Source: Gottfriedia sp049568075
Lineage (GTDB): Bacteria > Bacillota > Bacilli > Bacillales > Bacillaceae_G
Direction: 5' to 3' (one strand)
Assembly (NCBI GenBank): GCA_049568075.1
Contig: CP144911.1
Length of the DNA stretch: 64,000 bases
The notes under the pieces are model-generated. The model saw nothing but the letters and a program-made list of their open reading frames with translations. It did not search any database and was not told the DNA's origin. Position 1 is the stretch's first letter. Each line of letters opens with the position of its first letter. Of this stretch, positions 43,499 to 52,065 are shown piece by piece. The position numbers were made by a program, and so were the translations under genes.

Positions 43499-43511
43499 AT
43501 CGATCATGAAA

Positions 43512-43550
43512 AAAAGCACTTTCTAAAAATCTAGAAAGTACTTTTTTATT
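43512..43550 (-). terminator. intrinsic terminator of the 43-aa gene
   Basis: AAAAGCACTTTCTA and TAGAAAGTACTTTT form a 14-bp stem with one wobble and T-rich flanks. It differs from the terminator at 41908 at only a few positions. Confidence 0.85.
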
Positions 43551-43569
43551 TTTAAATATTCTTATTTCG

Positions 43570-43701
43570 TTAATCTTCTAACCACTTCAGAATTTCATCA
43601 ATTCCAATCGCTTCTTCAACTTCTGGAAATTTCTTAATAAAATTTAAATCGGTATCATTTGGTATCAATTCATCAAATTCGTTTGGATCATGGAAGCTCA
43701 T
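43570..43701 (-). CDS. acidic 43-aa protein
   Basis: A short ORF with GAGGTGTAG 5 nt before its ATG and a terminator right after. It reads MSFHDPNEFDELIPNDTDLN, then FIKKFPEVEEAIGIDEILKW-LED. The protein is very acidic and likely helical at the C-terminus. The family is not recognised, but signals at both ends make it a credible gene. Confidence 0.6.
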   Translation of the reverse strand: MSFHDPNEFDELIPNDTDLNFIKKFPEVEEAIGIDEILKWLED

Positions 43702-44251
43702 TGACTACACCTCTTTAGTAAATTTTATTTAATTTTCGTATTGTTAACAAACCTACTTAATAAAATACATATCCAATTTTCAATGAAAAAAGTACTTCGA
43801 TTAACGAATGAATTAGTAATTATAATAGTTCGTAGTTTTTTTATTTTTTCCTCTTTTTTTCATAAAAAAACTTGTACAAAATAGTTCAGTGTCTAGAACA
43901 AACTCTTGCTTTCGACCATTTAATATAATATCTATTTCATTAGATGTATTTTATGATCACATTTATTACCGAGTCTATGTAACGAAGATTTTCTACAACA
44001 TTTTATTACTGATTATAAAGTCATCCCTATAATTACTTCTTCTAGCCTTAAATTTAATCTAAAATTAGTACTTTTCAATTCGAAACTTCTTCTCCTAAAC
44101 TTTCCTTTCGACTTATTCCCCGAATTGATTTTAAAAGTAATACAAGCTATTATGAAAAATTTCATTTATGTAGATTTCGGTCCAAATAAGGTAGGTGTTA
44201 TTTCAGATAGAAATAACATCTACTTTTTATTTACTTTCCTAAACTTCCTTC
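43702..44251. other. AT-rich decayed region
   Basis: No intact gene. A hairpin TGTTATTTC-AGAT-GAAATAACA variant lies at about 44191-44224 with a downstream T-run on the plus strand. The next feature on the minus strand is the ruined response regulator. I take this as degenerating DNA. Confidence 0.45.
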
Positions 44252-44721
44252 TTACTTCACCATTCCATTCCTAAGTGCAGTTACGACTACTTGTTTTCGG
44301 TCCTCACAGCCAAATTTTTGTAATATACGATGAACATGTGACTTAACAGTACCTTCCGTTATAAATAATTTCTTACCGATTTGGTCATTTCGAAGTCCAT
44401 AGGCCATTTCCTGAAGGGATTTCTTGTTCACGATCCGTTAGTTTTTCGATTAGTATTGATTCACCTTTTTTACTTGGAACAGCAAATCCAGAAACAATCG
44501 CTCTAGAAAGTGCATTGGCTGCAAGGGTTGTTTTAAAAATAGCTTCTCCTCGATAGGCTGAGCGAATCGCATCAAGCATTTCTTCAACTTCAGCATCCTT
44601 TAATAAAAATCCTACAGCTCCTGAGCGAAAATGTAGTTAAAATAATTATTTTCGTAGTAGGTAATTGGTTCATTATTTCTTTTGTAGCATCTATTCCTGA
44701 AAGAGTTGGCATTTGTATATC
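44252..44721 (-). pseudogene. broken LuxR/NarL-type response regulator gene
   Basis: Successive frames give the pieces of a NarL-family response regulator. The receiver part begins DIQMPTLSGIDATKEIMNQL, after which about 20 residues are deleted and the text resumes LRSGAVGFLLKDAEVEEML. The LuxR HTH is LTDREQEI, then a one-base shift, then EMAYGLRNDQIGKKLFITEG and TVKSHVHRILQKFG. The N-terminal 50 or so residues, including the phospho-acceptor pocket start, are missing. Three lesions make it non-functional. Confidence 0.85.
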
Positions 44722-44740
44722 GTTTTAACCTATATTTTGA

Positions 44741-44920
44741 TTTCAAAATGATGTTTTAACTAATAGATTACAAAGTATGGATTCTGGATGGTCTGCTGGG
44801 CTAATGCTAATCATGTTTGCCTATTATATTGTCTTCAACTTATATATGATTCGAAAAGAGAAAACACTTGCTCAAGCAAACAACGATTTCCTATTGAAGG
44901 TTAATTGTTCTAAATCGTAA
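44741..44920 (+). pseudogene. fragment of a membrane protein gene
   Basis: An open stretch reads NDVLTNRLQSMDSGWSAGLM, then LIMFAYYIVFNLYMIRKEK and a charged tail to a stop at 44920. One membrane helix flanked by a basic end looks like the C-terminus of a transporter or exporter. There is no start signal. It adjoins the ruined response regulator and is probably debris from the same locus. Confidence 0.5.
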
Positions 44921-44925
44921 AATAC

Positions 44926-44967
44926 GAAAACCCACAAGGAAATTTTTATACCTTGTGGGTTTCTTTT
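44926..44967. terminator. bidirectional terminator
   Basis: AAACCCACAAGG and CCTTGTGGGTTT make a perfect 12-bp stem with an 11-nt loop and T-runs both ways. It ends the racemase gene. Confidence 0.9.
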
Positions 44968-44968
44968 A

Positions 44969-45667
44969 TTATTGAATACCTAAAGCAAAATCCACAGCAC
45001 TTTCTGCATGAATTCTTGTTGTATCAAAGACAGGGATCCTGCAATTTTCCTGAGAAATTAACATCGTTATTTCAGTACATCCCAAAATAACCGCTTCCGC
45101 TGCGTGTTCAATTAAATGATCGATTATGTTTAAATAAACTTGCTTAGATTCCTCTTTTACAATTCCAAGACAAAGTTCTTCATAAATAATAGTATGTATT
45201 CGTTTTCTTTCAGCTTCATTTGGGACGATCACATCTAAACCAAACTGCTCAATTAATCTTCCTTTATAAAAATCATGCTCCATTGTATATGCTGTTCCTA
45301 ACAAAGCAACTTTTTTAATTCCATTATTTACAATTTCTTTTGCAGTTGCATCAGCAATATGTAATAAAGGTATTTTGACCGTTTCTTCAACTTCCTTTGC
45401 CATCTTATGCATAGTATTCGTACAAATAACAAGACAATCTGCCCCACTTGTCTCCAGCTTTTTAGCAATATCAATCATAATTTTCGTTAACTCATCCCAT
45501 CGATCCTCAAACTGAAGTGTTTTAATTTCTTGAAAATCGACTGAATACAGTAAGCTTTTTGCGGAGTGATGACCACCAAGCTTTTCTTTCACACGTTCGT
45601 TCATAATTTGATAATACAGTAACGATGACTCCCAACTCATACCACCAATCAGCCCGATTGTTTTCAT
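44969..45667 (-). CDS. aspartate/glutamate racemase family protein
   Basis: A cofactor-independent amino-acid racemase of the RacX/YgeA type (232 aa). The two catalytic cysteines are in CLVICTNTMHKMAKE (about residue 83) and AVILGCTEITMLIS (about 196). The start KTIGLIGGMSWESSLLYYQI is typical. Substrate could be aspartate or a broader range. ATG codons at 45673 and 45667 both follow GGAG; I chose the second, with a better spacing. Confidence 0.92.
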   Translation of the reverse strand: MKTIGLIGGMSWESSLLYYQIMNERVKEKLGGHHSAKSLLYSVDFQEIKTLQFEDRWDELTKIMIDIAKKLETSGADCLVICTNTMHKMAKEVEETVKIPLLHIADATAKEIVNNGIKKVALLGTAYTMEHDFYKGRLIEQFGLDVIVPNEAERKRIHTIIYEELCLGIVKEESKQVYLNIIDHLIEHAAEAVILGCTEITMLISQENCRIPVFDTTRIHAESAVDFALGIQ

Positions 45668-45817
45668 CAACATTCAACTCCAATTTCTCTTTAAATTTAT
45701 ACTCATCTGTACATTAAAAAAATTCAAGACCTATTATGATCTCTTAGTTTAACAAGGAAATTTATTTAGAACTATAGAATAGTTTAAGCACAATATTATG
45801 ACGTAGGAGAGAACAAA

Positions 45818-46356
45818 ATGCAGATTGAAAAAGAAAAAATATACCCTAATTGTCCATCTATTACTAGAATAGTAGAAATTGGTGGCCATACGAAATCACA
45901 GTTAATCGAGAAACTACAACAAGCTTCTATCTCAATGAACGAATATGGTGAGATGCTATTAAAAGATGATCACTTTACAATATCAAATACAAAGTACAGC
46001 CTTCAAACAGTTGAACTAACGGTTGGCGATCTTGGATTTTTAGAAGGAGCTACAACACTTCAAATTTATCAAAAAGCAAAGGAACTAAATTTGGAATTGT
46101 GCCTATTAAGCTAGGACCTTATCTAAGACTGTCGTATTTAGATCAACCAGAAGGTTTTTCAGGGAATTTTGTAAAGAAACATCAAGCTCCATCCGGTTCA
46201 ATCACAATTGCATCTGAGGCACTATCTGAAGATGAAGATTTTCCGAAAGGTTTTTACATTAGACGAATTAATGGTGTACTATGGCTTCGCGGATATCGTG
46301 CCGATCATCTACATGTTTGGAACAACGATGATCATTTTATCTTTTGTCAAAGATAG
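45818..46356 (+). pseudogene. frameshifted conserved hypothetical gene (approximately 180 aa)
   Basis: Two overlapping frames make up one protein. The first reads MQIEKEKIYPNCPSITRIVE to KAKELNLELC; the second continues PIKLGPYLRLSYLDQPEG to HVWNNDDHFIFCQR. The joining point is TTGTGCCTATT: one C is missing compared with TGCCCTATT, which would give LELCPIKLGP. I recall intact proteins of this kind in other bacilli (GLELCPLELGPYLRL...APSGSITIASE). Function is unknown. The break could be a real mutation or a sequencing error in a C run. Confidence 0.85.
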
Positions 46357-46359
46357 TGA

Positions 46360-46728
46360 TTAGTTTGCTTTAGATAATCGATCAATTGCTTCTTGTTCTG
46401 TTGAAACAAAAAATACATTTTTCCCTTTATTACACTCATAAACGAAATCTTTTAGTGCCTTACTTGTATAACTAGAAAAGTCGCCTATAATTGCAAACTT
46501 AATACTGTAGTTAACGAACTTCTGAAGCACCGCACCTGCAAGTTTTGTACTAAGATTAAAAAAATCTTCTGAAATTGCTTCTTTGTTAAGTGCTATACGA
46601 TTACTTTGATGATCATAACTTATTGTCATAATAAGATCTAAAGCACTTTGTTCATCCATAAGAATTACTGAATCTACATTGGCAATTGCAATTATATGTC
46701 CGTTAGCTTTTGTTGTTCTTATATTCAT
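46360..46728 (-). CDS. DUF4180 protein
   Basis: The 122-residue protein has the DUF4180 pattern: LMDEQSALDLIMTISYDHQS, the core FFNLSTKLAGAVLQKFVNYS-IKFAIIGDF, and KDFVYECNKGKNVFFV at the end. The family has an alpha-beta fold related to STAS-like proteins and no assigned activity. Confidence 0.88.
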   Translation of the reverse strand: MNIRTTKANGHIIAIANVDSVILMDEQSALDLIMTISYDHQSNRIALNKEAISEDFFNLSTKLAGAVLQKFVNYSIKFAIIGDFSSYTSKALKDFVYECNKGKNVFFVSTEQEAIDRLSKAN

Positions 46729-46929
46729 CTACAAATCTCCTTTTTAAAATTCAGATTATTTCTACTAGTTTAAAACAAAGATTGTGTAGCGTGAAGCGAT
46801 ACTTTGTTTTTTATTTTTCTGGATGTTCATTAGATTACTGATTTTCTTATGTAAGTAAATGGCAGATTAGGAACAAACAAGTATTCCATGGAGTACGATG
46901 TAGTATTCGATGTTAGGGAGGAATATACA

Positions 46930-47250
46930 TTGAGTAATACGAATGTACATGGATTACTTAGATGGAAGAAAGAATTAAACGCAGAAATCAAAAGACTAGA
47001 TAAAGAGTTAGTCGATCTAACTAAAGAAATAGATAATGTTAGGACAAGATATTCAGCAGCTGAGAAAGCATTTATACAATATCGTAACGAAACAATCTCA
47101 CAAGAATTTGTTACACCATTAAGTGTACAACTTAATGAATTAAATAATAAGTACGATGCTTTATTGATAGTGAATGAACAAAAAAAAACAGCTATTACTT
47201 CAATTTTAGAAACTGTGGATTCAATTATTAACGGATATTTCACAAATTAA
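46930..47250 (+). CDS. hypothetical coiled-coil protein
   Basis: A 106-residue protein, largely coiled coil (LLRWKKELNAEIKRLDKELV, DLTKEIDNVRTRY, then LNELNNKYDALLIVNEQKKT). No family recognised. The start is the TTG at 46930, 6-7 nt after AGGGAGG; an upstream in-frame ATG at 46888 overlaps that site and is not used here. Confidence 0.65.
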   Translation: MSNTNVHGLLRWKKELNAEIKRLDKELVDLTKEIDNVRTRYSAAEKAFIQYRNETISQEFVTPLSVQLNELNNKYDALLIVNEQKKTAITSILETVDSIINGYFTN

Positions 47251-47551
47251 TGGGGTTTCCAATTTTGAGGAGCTCCCTAGCCGATCGGCAAGAAAAACAA
47301 AGGTTTCGACAATAAGAAGAGAAAGAGGATTTGTGCTCTTATCAACTAATGCATGCCTTAGTTGAACAACATGAGCCGCAAATATACAGTTTTTTATTCC
47401 AGTAAATGGCATAGTAGTTAAATAAAGAACTGTTGTTAAATTTTACGCACCCCTCCCTATCGTAGATTAAGGATTGGGCTCCTTAGAGATAAAGGCTAAG
47501 TATATCTACACTGTTCTTTTTCTGGAAATTTCAAAAAAGGAGGCTATACAA
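47251..47551. other. gap with a repeated hairpin core
   Basis: No gene that I can support. CAACTAATGCATGCC-TTAGTTG (47343-47364) forms a 7-bp hairpin whose core recurs at 28676-28697. The DinB gene's ribosome binding site lies at the right end. Confidence 0.4.
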
Positions 47552-48043
47552 TTGAGTAAAAAAGAAATCTTGCAAAATGGAGTCAAGCAAGTTTTTTACG
47601 AAGAAGAATGGTACCCACCGATTTCAGAAGCGTTAAAGAATCTAACCGCTGCACAAGCATGCTGGCAACCAGAAGGAAAGGCCAGTAATACGATTTGGGA
47701 AAATGTAAACCATTTACTCATCTTTAAAGAGCGCTTACTTTCCCGCATACATCAAGATAATACATTTGTGGCTCCACAAAATAACGATGACACATTTATC
47801 CAAGGCGGACCTAATGATGATGATGCTTGGCGACAAACAGTGAAGCGAACACTTCAAGTACATGATGCCTTGCAATCTACATTAGCCTCCCTTCAAGAAG
47901 CAGAACTAGATCAACCATGCCCTTCTCTACCAATTTGGCAACAATATCAGAATATCCTTTTGCACGATGCTTATCATACTGGACAAATTGTACAACTCCG
48001 CAAACTCCAAGGTTCATGGCCAACTCAGCGCTCATATTTATAA
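47552..48043 (+). CDS. DinB-like four-helix-bundle protein
   Basis: A 163-residue DinB/YfiT-type protein: EALKNLTAAQACWQPEGKAS, NTIWENVNHLLIFKERLL (metal His) and LHDAYHTGQIVQLRKLQG (second His). These proteins usually bind a divalent metal; some are bacillithiol or mycothiol transferases. The start is the TTG at 47552, 8 nt after AAAGGAGG. Confidence 0.88.
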   Translation: MSKKEILQNGVKQVFYEEEWYPPISEALKNLTAAQACWQPEGKASNTIWENVNHLLIFKERLLSRIHQDNTFVAPQNNDDTFIQGGPNDDDAWRQTVKRTLQVHDALQSTLASLQEAELDQPCPSLPIWQQYQNILLHDAYHTGQIVQLRKLQGSWPTQRSYL

Positions 48044-48102
48044 AGGATTAAAATTGCCTGAATGTCTCACACAACAAAACAATTCAAAGTAGCAAATAAT
48101 AT

Positions 48103-48147
48103 AAAATCCCAATTTCTCATGTTAAATTGAGAAATTGGGATTTTTGT
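48103..48147 (+). terminator. strong intrinsic terminator of the DinB-like gene
   Basis: AAATCCCAATTTCTCA and TGAGAAATTGGGATTT form a perfect 16-bp stem with an 8-nt loop, followed by TTTG. Confidence 0.95.
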
Positions 48148-48410
48148 TACTCCACTTATGCACCCATTTTGCAATAAGCTTTTTACTAACTAAATATATT
48201 ACGATTCGCTCCTCATACTGAATTTAAGATAACAGCAATTAAAAATACCTTAGTAAAAAGCAGTATATAAATAGAGAAAAAATAAGCTGTTTGTACACAG
48301 ACCAAATAAAATTAAAAGTCTTTTTTTAGAACTCAAAGTTCTTTATAGTAATGAGTATCAAATCTAATGGATTTTAGTTTCATCCAACTTATTTAAAGAG
48401 AGGAATCACT

Positions 48411-49046
48411 ATGAAAATCGATACACCTACTATCCCCAAAGAATTAATAGCTAGAAATTTTTATGATATTTTTTATGAAGAGGACCCAGAATTAGGAATG
48501 TGTGAGATTTCTGGATCTGTTTTTGAAAATGAAGTTATCGATCGAGTATATTTATATAAAGCGGTCATCAAAAATTGTAAATTTACGAATACAGATTTTA
48601 AAAATATCAGTATGACTGATGTATATTTTGAAGACTGTGATTTATCAAATTGCAATATGAGAAATTCTTCTATCCATAAAGTTATCTTTAAAAATTGTAA
48701 ATTATTAGGCGCCAATTTTACGGAATCTAGCATCGGAAATGTACAGTTTGAAAATTCTGTTTTAAATTTGTCACTATTCGGAGATTCAAAACTAGAAAAA
48801 GTAATTTTTCATGACTCTGTTCTAAAAAGTACTGATTTTTATGATTGTAAATTCAAAAAAATTGATTTTAATAGATGTGATATTGATGGAGCAAATTTTG
48901 AACAAACATCTCTCAAAGGTATAGATATTAGTAGTTCTACTTTTAATGAATTAACTGTTTCAATTAGTAATTTAAACGGCTGTAAGGTTTCATCAAATCA
49001 AGCCGTTCAATTTGCAGCATTGATGGGTTTAAAGATTGTAGATTAA
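48411..49046 (+). CDS. pentapeptide-repeat protein
   Basis: The 211-residue protein is built of A(D/N)LxX-like pentapeptides forming a quadrilateral beta-helix: CKFTNTDFKNISMTDVYFED, CDLSNCNMRNSSIHKVIFKN, GANFTESSIGNVQFENS and so on to about residue 190. Some such proteins mimic DNA and protect gyrase; most have no known role. GAGAGGAA precedes the ATG. Confidence 0.92.
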   Translation: MKIDTPTIPKELIARNFYDIFYEEDPELGMCEISGSVFENEVIDRVYLYKAVIKNCKFTNTDFKNISMTDVYFEDCDLSNCNMRNSSIHKVIFKNCKLLGANFTESSIGNVQFENSVLNLSLFGDSKLEKVIFHDSVLKSTDFYDCKFKKIDFNRCDIDGANFEQTSLKGIDISSSTFNELTVSISNLNGCKVSSNQAVQFAALMGLKIVD

Positions 49047-49125
49047 AAGTAGAGTATTTGATTAAATCTTAAGATTTTTAATTAGAAGTACGATTTAAAT
49101 CCTGTTAGTAATTGGAGGTAAAAAC

Positions 49126-49881
49126 ATGGATTATCCTTCACCGAACGAAGCGGAGTTAAAAGTGAAAATGAGGCCTAAAGATACTATAGCAGCAGGTTAT
49201 CGTCATTCTGTCGGGCTTAAATCCGACGGAACGGTTGTGGCTGTAGGATAGAATAAGCATGAACAATGCAATGTAAGCGACTGGTGCGATATTGTGGCAA
49301 TTGCGGCTGGTTGGCGTCGTTCCGTTGGACTTAAATCAGATGGTACTGTCATAGCTGTAGGTCGAAACAACGATGGTCAGTGCAATGTAAGTGAGTGGCA
49401 CAACATTGTGGGGATTGCGGCAGGTGACTGGCATACAGTCGGACTTAAATCGGATGGCACAGTTACAACTGTAGGTAATAATCGGTATGGCCAATGTAAA
49501 GTGAGTGGATGGCATGATATTGTTGCGGTTTCTGCGGGTTATCTTCATACGGTCGGGCTTAAATCAAACGGCACGGTTGTTGCTATCGGATTGAATAAGG
49601 ATGGTCAATGCGATGTAAGCGAATGGCACGACATTGTTGCGATCTCGGCTGGTAGTAATCATACGATTGGACTTAAAGCGGACGGCTCAGTTATGGCTAC
49701 CGGATTGAAGAGACATGGCGAATGTAATGTAAGTGACTGGTGCGATATTGTAGCGATTTCGGCGGGTTGCACACATACCCTAGGACTTAAATCAGATGGA
49801 ACAGTTGTAGCTGTAGGTAGTAATGAATTTGGCCAATGTGATGTAAGTAGCTGGCACGGTATCCAACTATCCGAAAAATAG
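49126..49881 (+). pseudogene. RCC1-like repeat gene interrupted by an amber codon
   Basis: The full frame would encode 251 residues: an N-terminal segment and six 38-residue repeats, each like VGIAAGDWHTVGLKSDGTV followed by VGxNxxGQCxVSxWHDI, the RCC1-type blade. A strong ATTGGAGG ribosome binding site precedes the ATG at 49126. Codon 42 is TAG (49249-49251), at a variable position in the first repeat (VVAVG-x-NKHEQC). Downstream the frame stays open to 49881 with restart possible at an ATT-GTG region, no good RBS. Either a recent nonsense mutation or amber readthrough. Confidence 0.85.
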
Positions 49882-49999
49882 TTTTAAATAACAACAAGCA
49901 AAAATTTTCTGAAAATAACCCTTCTCCTCTACTGTTACTAATGATATATTTTCTTCTATAAGGTGTAAAAAATATCCAATTCTAAGGGGAGATTAATTA

Positions 50000-50518
50000 A
50001 TGAAAAAAACAGCTCTTTTAGTAATTGATGTACAGGCTTTTATGTTCTCCGAATCTAATCCGGTATATAACGGAGAAACATTATTAAATAATCTAAACAA
50101 ATTGATCGATAAAGCAAGAGCTACGAATACGCCAATATTTTATATACAACATTCTGAAGAGGGCTCTCCACTTGAATACGGTACACCTGGTTGGGAAATT
50201 CAGTCAGATATTGCTCCAATTGATGGAGATATCATTATTCATAAAAAAACACCAGACTCATTTTTTAAGACGAATTTAAAAGAAGAGCTGGCAAAACAAG
50301 AAATTAATCACTTAGTCATGGCGGGAATTCAAACAGAAATCTGTGTTGATACAACGACTAGAAACGCCTTTGGAAATGGCTATGAAGTTACACTTGTTAC
50401 GGATGCTCATAGTACATGGGATTCAGATGAGCTTACAGCAGAGCAAATTATAAAACACCATAATCAGACTCTGCGCTGGCTAGCTGATCCTAAAACTACT
50501 AGTGAAGTTGAATTGTGA
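50000..50518 (+). CDS. isochorismatase-like cysteine hydrolase
   Basis: The 172-residue protein has the cysteine-hydrolase triad: Asp in ALLVIDVQAFMF, Lys in IIHKKTPDSFF and the nucleophile Cys in MAGIQTEICVDTTTRNA. It likely acts on amides or on an isochorismate-like substrate. AAGGGGAG precedes the ATG. The TGA stop (50516-50518) coincides with the tip of the adjoining TnpB element, so the insertion probably cut off a few C-terminal residues. Confidence 0.9.
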   Translation: MKKTALLVIDVQAFMFSESNPVYNGETLLNNLNKLIDKARATNTPIFYIQHSEEGSPLEYGTPGWEIQSDIAPIDGDIIIHKKTPDSFFKTNLKEELAKQEINHLVMAGIQTEICVDTTTRNAFGNGYEVTLVTDAHSTWDSDELTAEQIIKHHNQTLRWLADPKTTSEVEL

Positions 50519-50640
50519 ACTACCCACCACTTAGTTAACCTTCCGGTCTACTTGAAGTGGGGGCTTCTCGACTTATTGTTGCTCTTATTAGCCAACGAAA
50601 ACTGACCGAGCTAACCCTCTTGTTCCAAGAGTTTTTGATT
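50516..50640 (-). ncRNA. likely omega (reRNA) 3' part, element 1
   Basis: TnpB proteins work with an RNA made from the end of tnpB through the element's right end. Here the region after the tnpB stop ends with a hairpin (CCCCACTTCAA...CCGGAAGG...TTAACTAAGTGGTGGG) also present in element 2. The guide would start just outside, in the isochorismatase-like gene. Its 5' limit is not known. Confidence 0.55.
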
Positions 50641-51747
50641 CTATGCTAATAGGCGAATGCCTTCATTTTTGATATTGACTGCTGAATTGTAGTCACGATC
50701 TGTCTCATAACCGCATGAACAATGGTATGTGCGTTCAGATAGTTTCATCAGTTTTTCTGAACCACAACAAGAACACTTCTTAGTGGAAGGAAACCACTTA
50801 TCAATTTTCACAAGCTGTTTTCCTTGTTCTTTCAGTTTATATGCTAAGAAAGTAGTGAACATACCCCAACCATTATCGTGAACGCTTTTACCAAAGTGAA
50901 GGGATTGAGACATTCCTTTCATGTTCAAGTCCTCAATCACGACAGCATCAAAATTAGAAGCTAATTCTTTTGACTTATGGTGAAGGAAATTTCTGCGTTG
51001 GTTCACTACTTTCTCATGAAATTTAGCCACTACTAGACGTTGCTTATTCCAACGTGCAGAACCTTTTTTACGCTTAGAAAGAATGCGTTGTGCTTTTGCT
51101 AATTTTTCTGACACAACACGATAGTAGCGAGGATAATTGGCTTTCTCATTCTCGCTACTCACATATAATTCAGCCATCGCAAAGTCTAATCCAATAACGT
51201 TTTTCACTTCTTTTTGTACAATTTCTTTTTCGTATTCTGTCAAAATAGAAACATAGTATTTACCAGTAGATGTCATGGAGATTGTGCATGACTTGATTAT
51301 GTGGTCTTGTGGAATTGTTCGATGTTGTCTGATCCGTACCAATTTTAGCTTTGGTAGTTTAATATGGCGTTCAAATAGCATAATGTTTCCGTTTACGAGA
51401 TTGGTTGTATATGAATTTCTACTCTTTTTATTCTTGAATGTGGGAAAGTCATTGTGACCACTAAAGAAATTCTTATAAGAAGTTTGCAAATTTAGTTGAG
51501 CGTTTGCCAAGGCTAAAGAATCAACTTCTTTTAACCACTCAAATTCTGTCTTGTATTTTGCAGGAGTTGGAAACTTTTGTTTCTTTAGTTGTTCCTGATT
51601 ATCTTTGTATTTCTCGTATATTTCTTTTCGTTCTGCCAACATTTTGTTGTATACGAATCTCACACAACCGAAAGTTTTTCGCATAAGAAATGCTTGTTCT
51701 TCTGTTGGGTATAAACGAAACTTATATGCTTTATTGTGCTTTGCCAT
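50641..51747 (-). CDS. tnpB: TnpB RNA-guided endonuclease, IS200/IS605 element 1
   Basis: The 368-residue protein is an OrfB/TnpB nuclease. RuvC residues are seen in NVIGLDFAMAELYV (Asp), FDAVVIEDLNMKGM (Glu) and ETDRDYNSAVNI (Asp); the zinc ribbon is CSCCGSEK and CSCG. An N-terminal HTH-like region starts HNKAYKFRLYPTEEQAFLM. All catalytic residues are present. The ATG at 51747 follows AGGTGG; it lies 11 nt after the tnpA remnant stop. Confidence 0.95.
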   Translation of the reverse strand: MAKHNKAYKFRLYPTEEQAFLMRKTFGCVRFVYNKMLAERKEIYEKYKDNQEQLKKQKFPTPAKYKTEFEWLKEVDSLALANAQLNLQTSYKNFFSGHNDFPTFKNKKSRNSYTTNLVNGNIMLFERHIKLPKLKLVRIRQHRTIPQDHIIKSCTISMTSTGKYYVSILTEYEKEIVQKEVKNVIGLDFAMAELYVSSENEKANYPRYYRVVSEKLAKAQRILSKRKKGSARWNKQRLVVAKFHEKVVNQRRNFLHHKSKELASNFDAVVIEDLNMKGMSQSLHFGKSVHDNGWGMFTTFLAYKLKEQGKQLVKIDKWFPSTKKCSCCGSEKLMKLSERTYHCSCGYETDRDYNSAVNIKNEGIRLLA

Positions 51748-51758
51748 ATCATTCCACC

Positions 51759-51904
51759 TCACTTTTGACCTTGATTTTCAATGTATTTCTTAATGGTATC
51801 TATTGGAGCACAGCACTATCAAAAACTTGTCTACGATATTTCACAACCAGTACAAGATGATAATACATCGAGAACACTGAATGGTTATTTCTGTCTAATT
51901 TCAT
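51759..51904 (-). pseudogene. tnpA: internally deleted tnpA (Y1 transposase)
   Basis: The N-terminal 34 codons of TnpA are intact (MKLDRNNHSVFSMYYHLVLV to AVLQ-stop). They are joined out of frame to the last 15 codons (PIDTIKKYIENQGQK-stop). About 80-90 central residues, including the catalytic Tyr region, have been deleted. The element therefore cannot transpose by itself but keeps tnpB and both ends. Confidence 0.9.
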
Positions 51905-52033
51905 TGTAATATCAGCATTTATTTTATCTAAGACTGATTAGACTAAAGCCAACCGAAATTCAACTCCACCCACTCATTGTGCTATCGCCCTTCATATTCC
52001 TTGAGGATGAGAGACTTCTTTCGGAAATCCTTT

Positions 52034-52057
52034 AAAAAGGCAGCGGATTAGCTGCCT
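52034..52057 (-). terminator. intrinsic terminator of manA
   Basis: On the minus strand GGCAGC and GCTGCC form a 6-bp stem around a 6-nt loop, followed by TTTTTAAAGG. It lies 9 nt beyond the 3'-UTR element. Confidence 0.85.
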
Positions 52058-52065
52058 CAGATTGT

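Larger units (their letters stand above)
50516..52026 (-). mobile_element. IS200/IS605-group element 1 (tnpB with deleted tnpA)
   Basis: The element carries an intact tnpB (50641-51747) and a tnpA remnant (51759-51904). Its right end (minus-strand TAAGTGGTGGGTAGTTCA) and left end (GAAGTCTCTC...TGAAGGGC, then GAATTTCGGTTGGC) match the ends of element 2 at 57051-58427. Ends are set by that comparison, to within a few bases at the left. It lies between the isochorismatase-like gene and the manA terminator. Confidence 0.85.

Noticed and set aside
43308..43499. Plus-strand 63-codon ORF
   Set aside because: Composition looks random for AT-rich DNA, there is no ribosome binding site, and its end overlaps an inverted repeat.
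47221..47412. Minus-strand 63-codon ORF
   Set aside because: No ribosome binding site, and it spans the 3' end of a convincing plus-strand gene and a hairpin.
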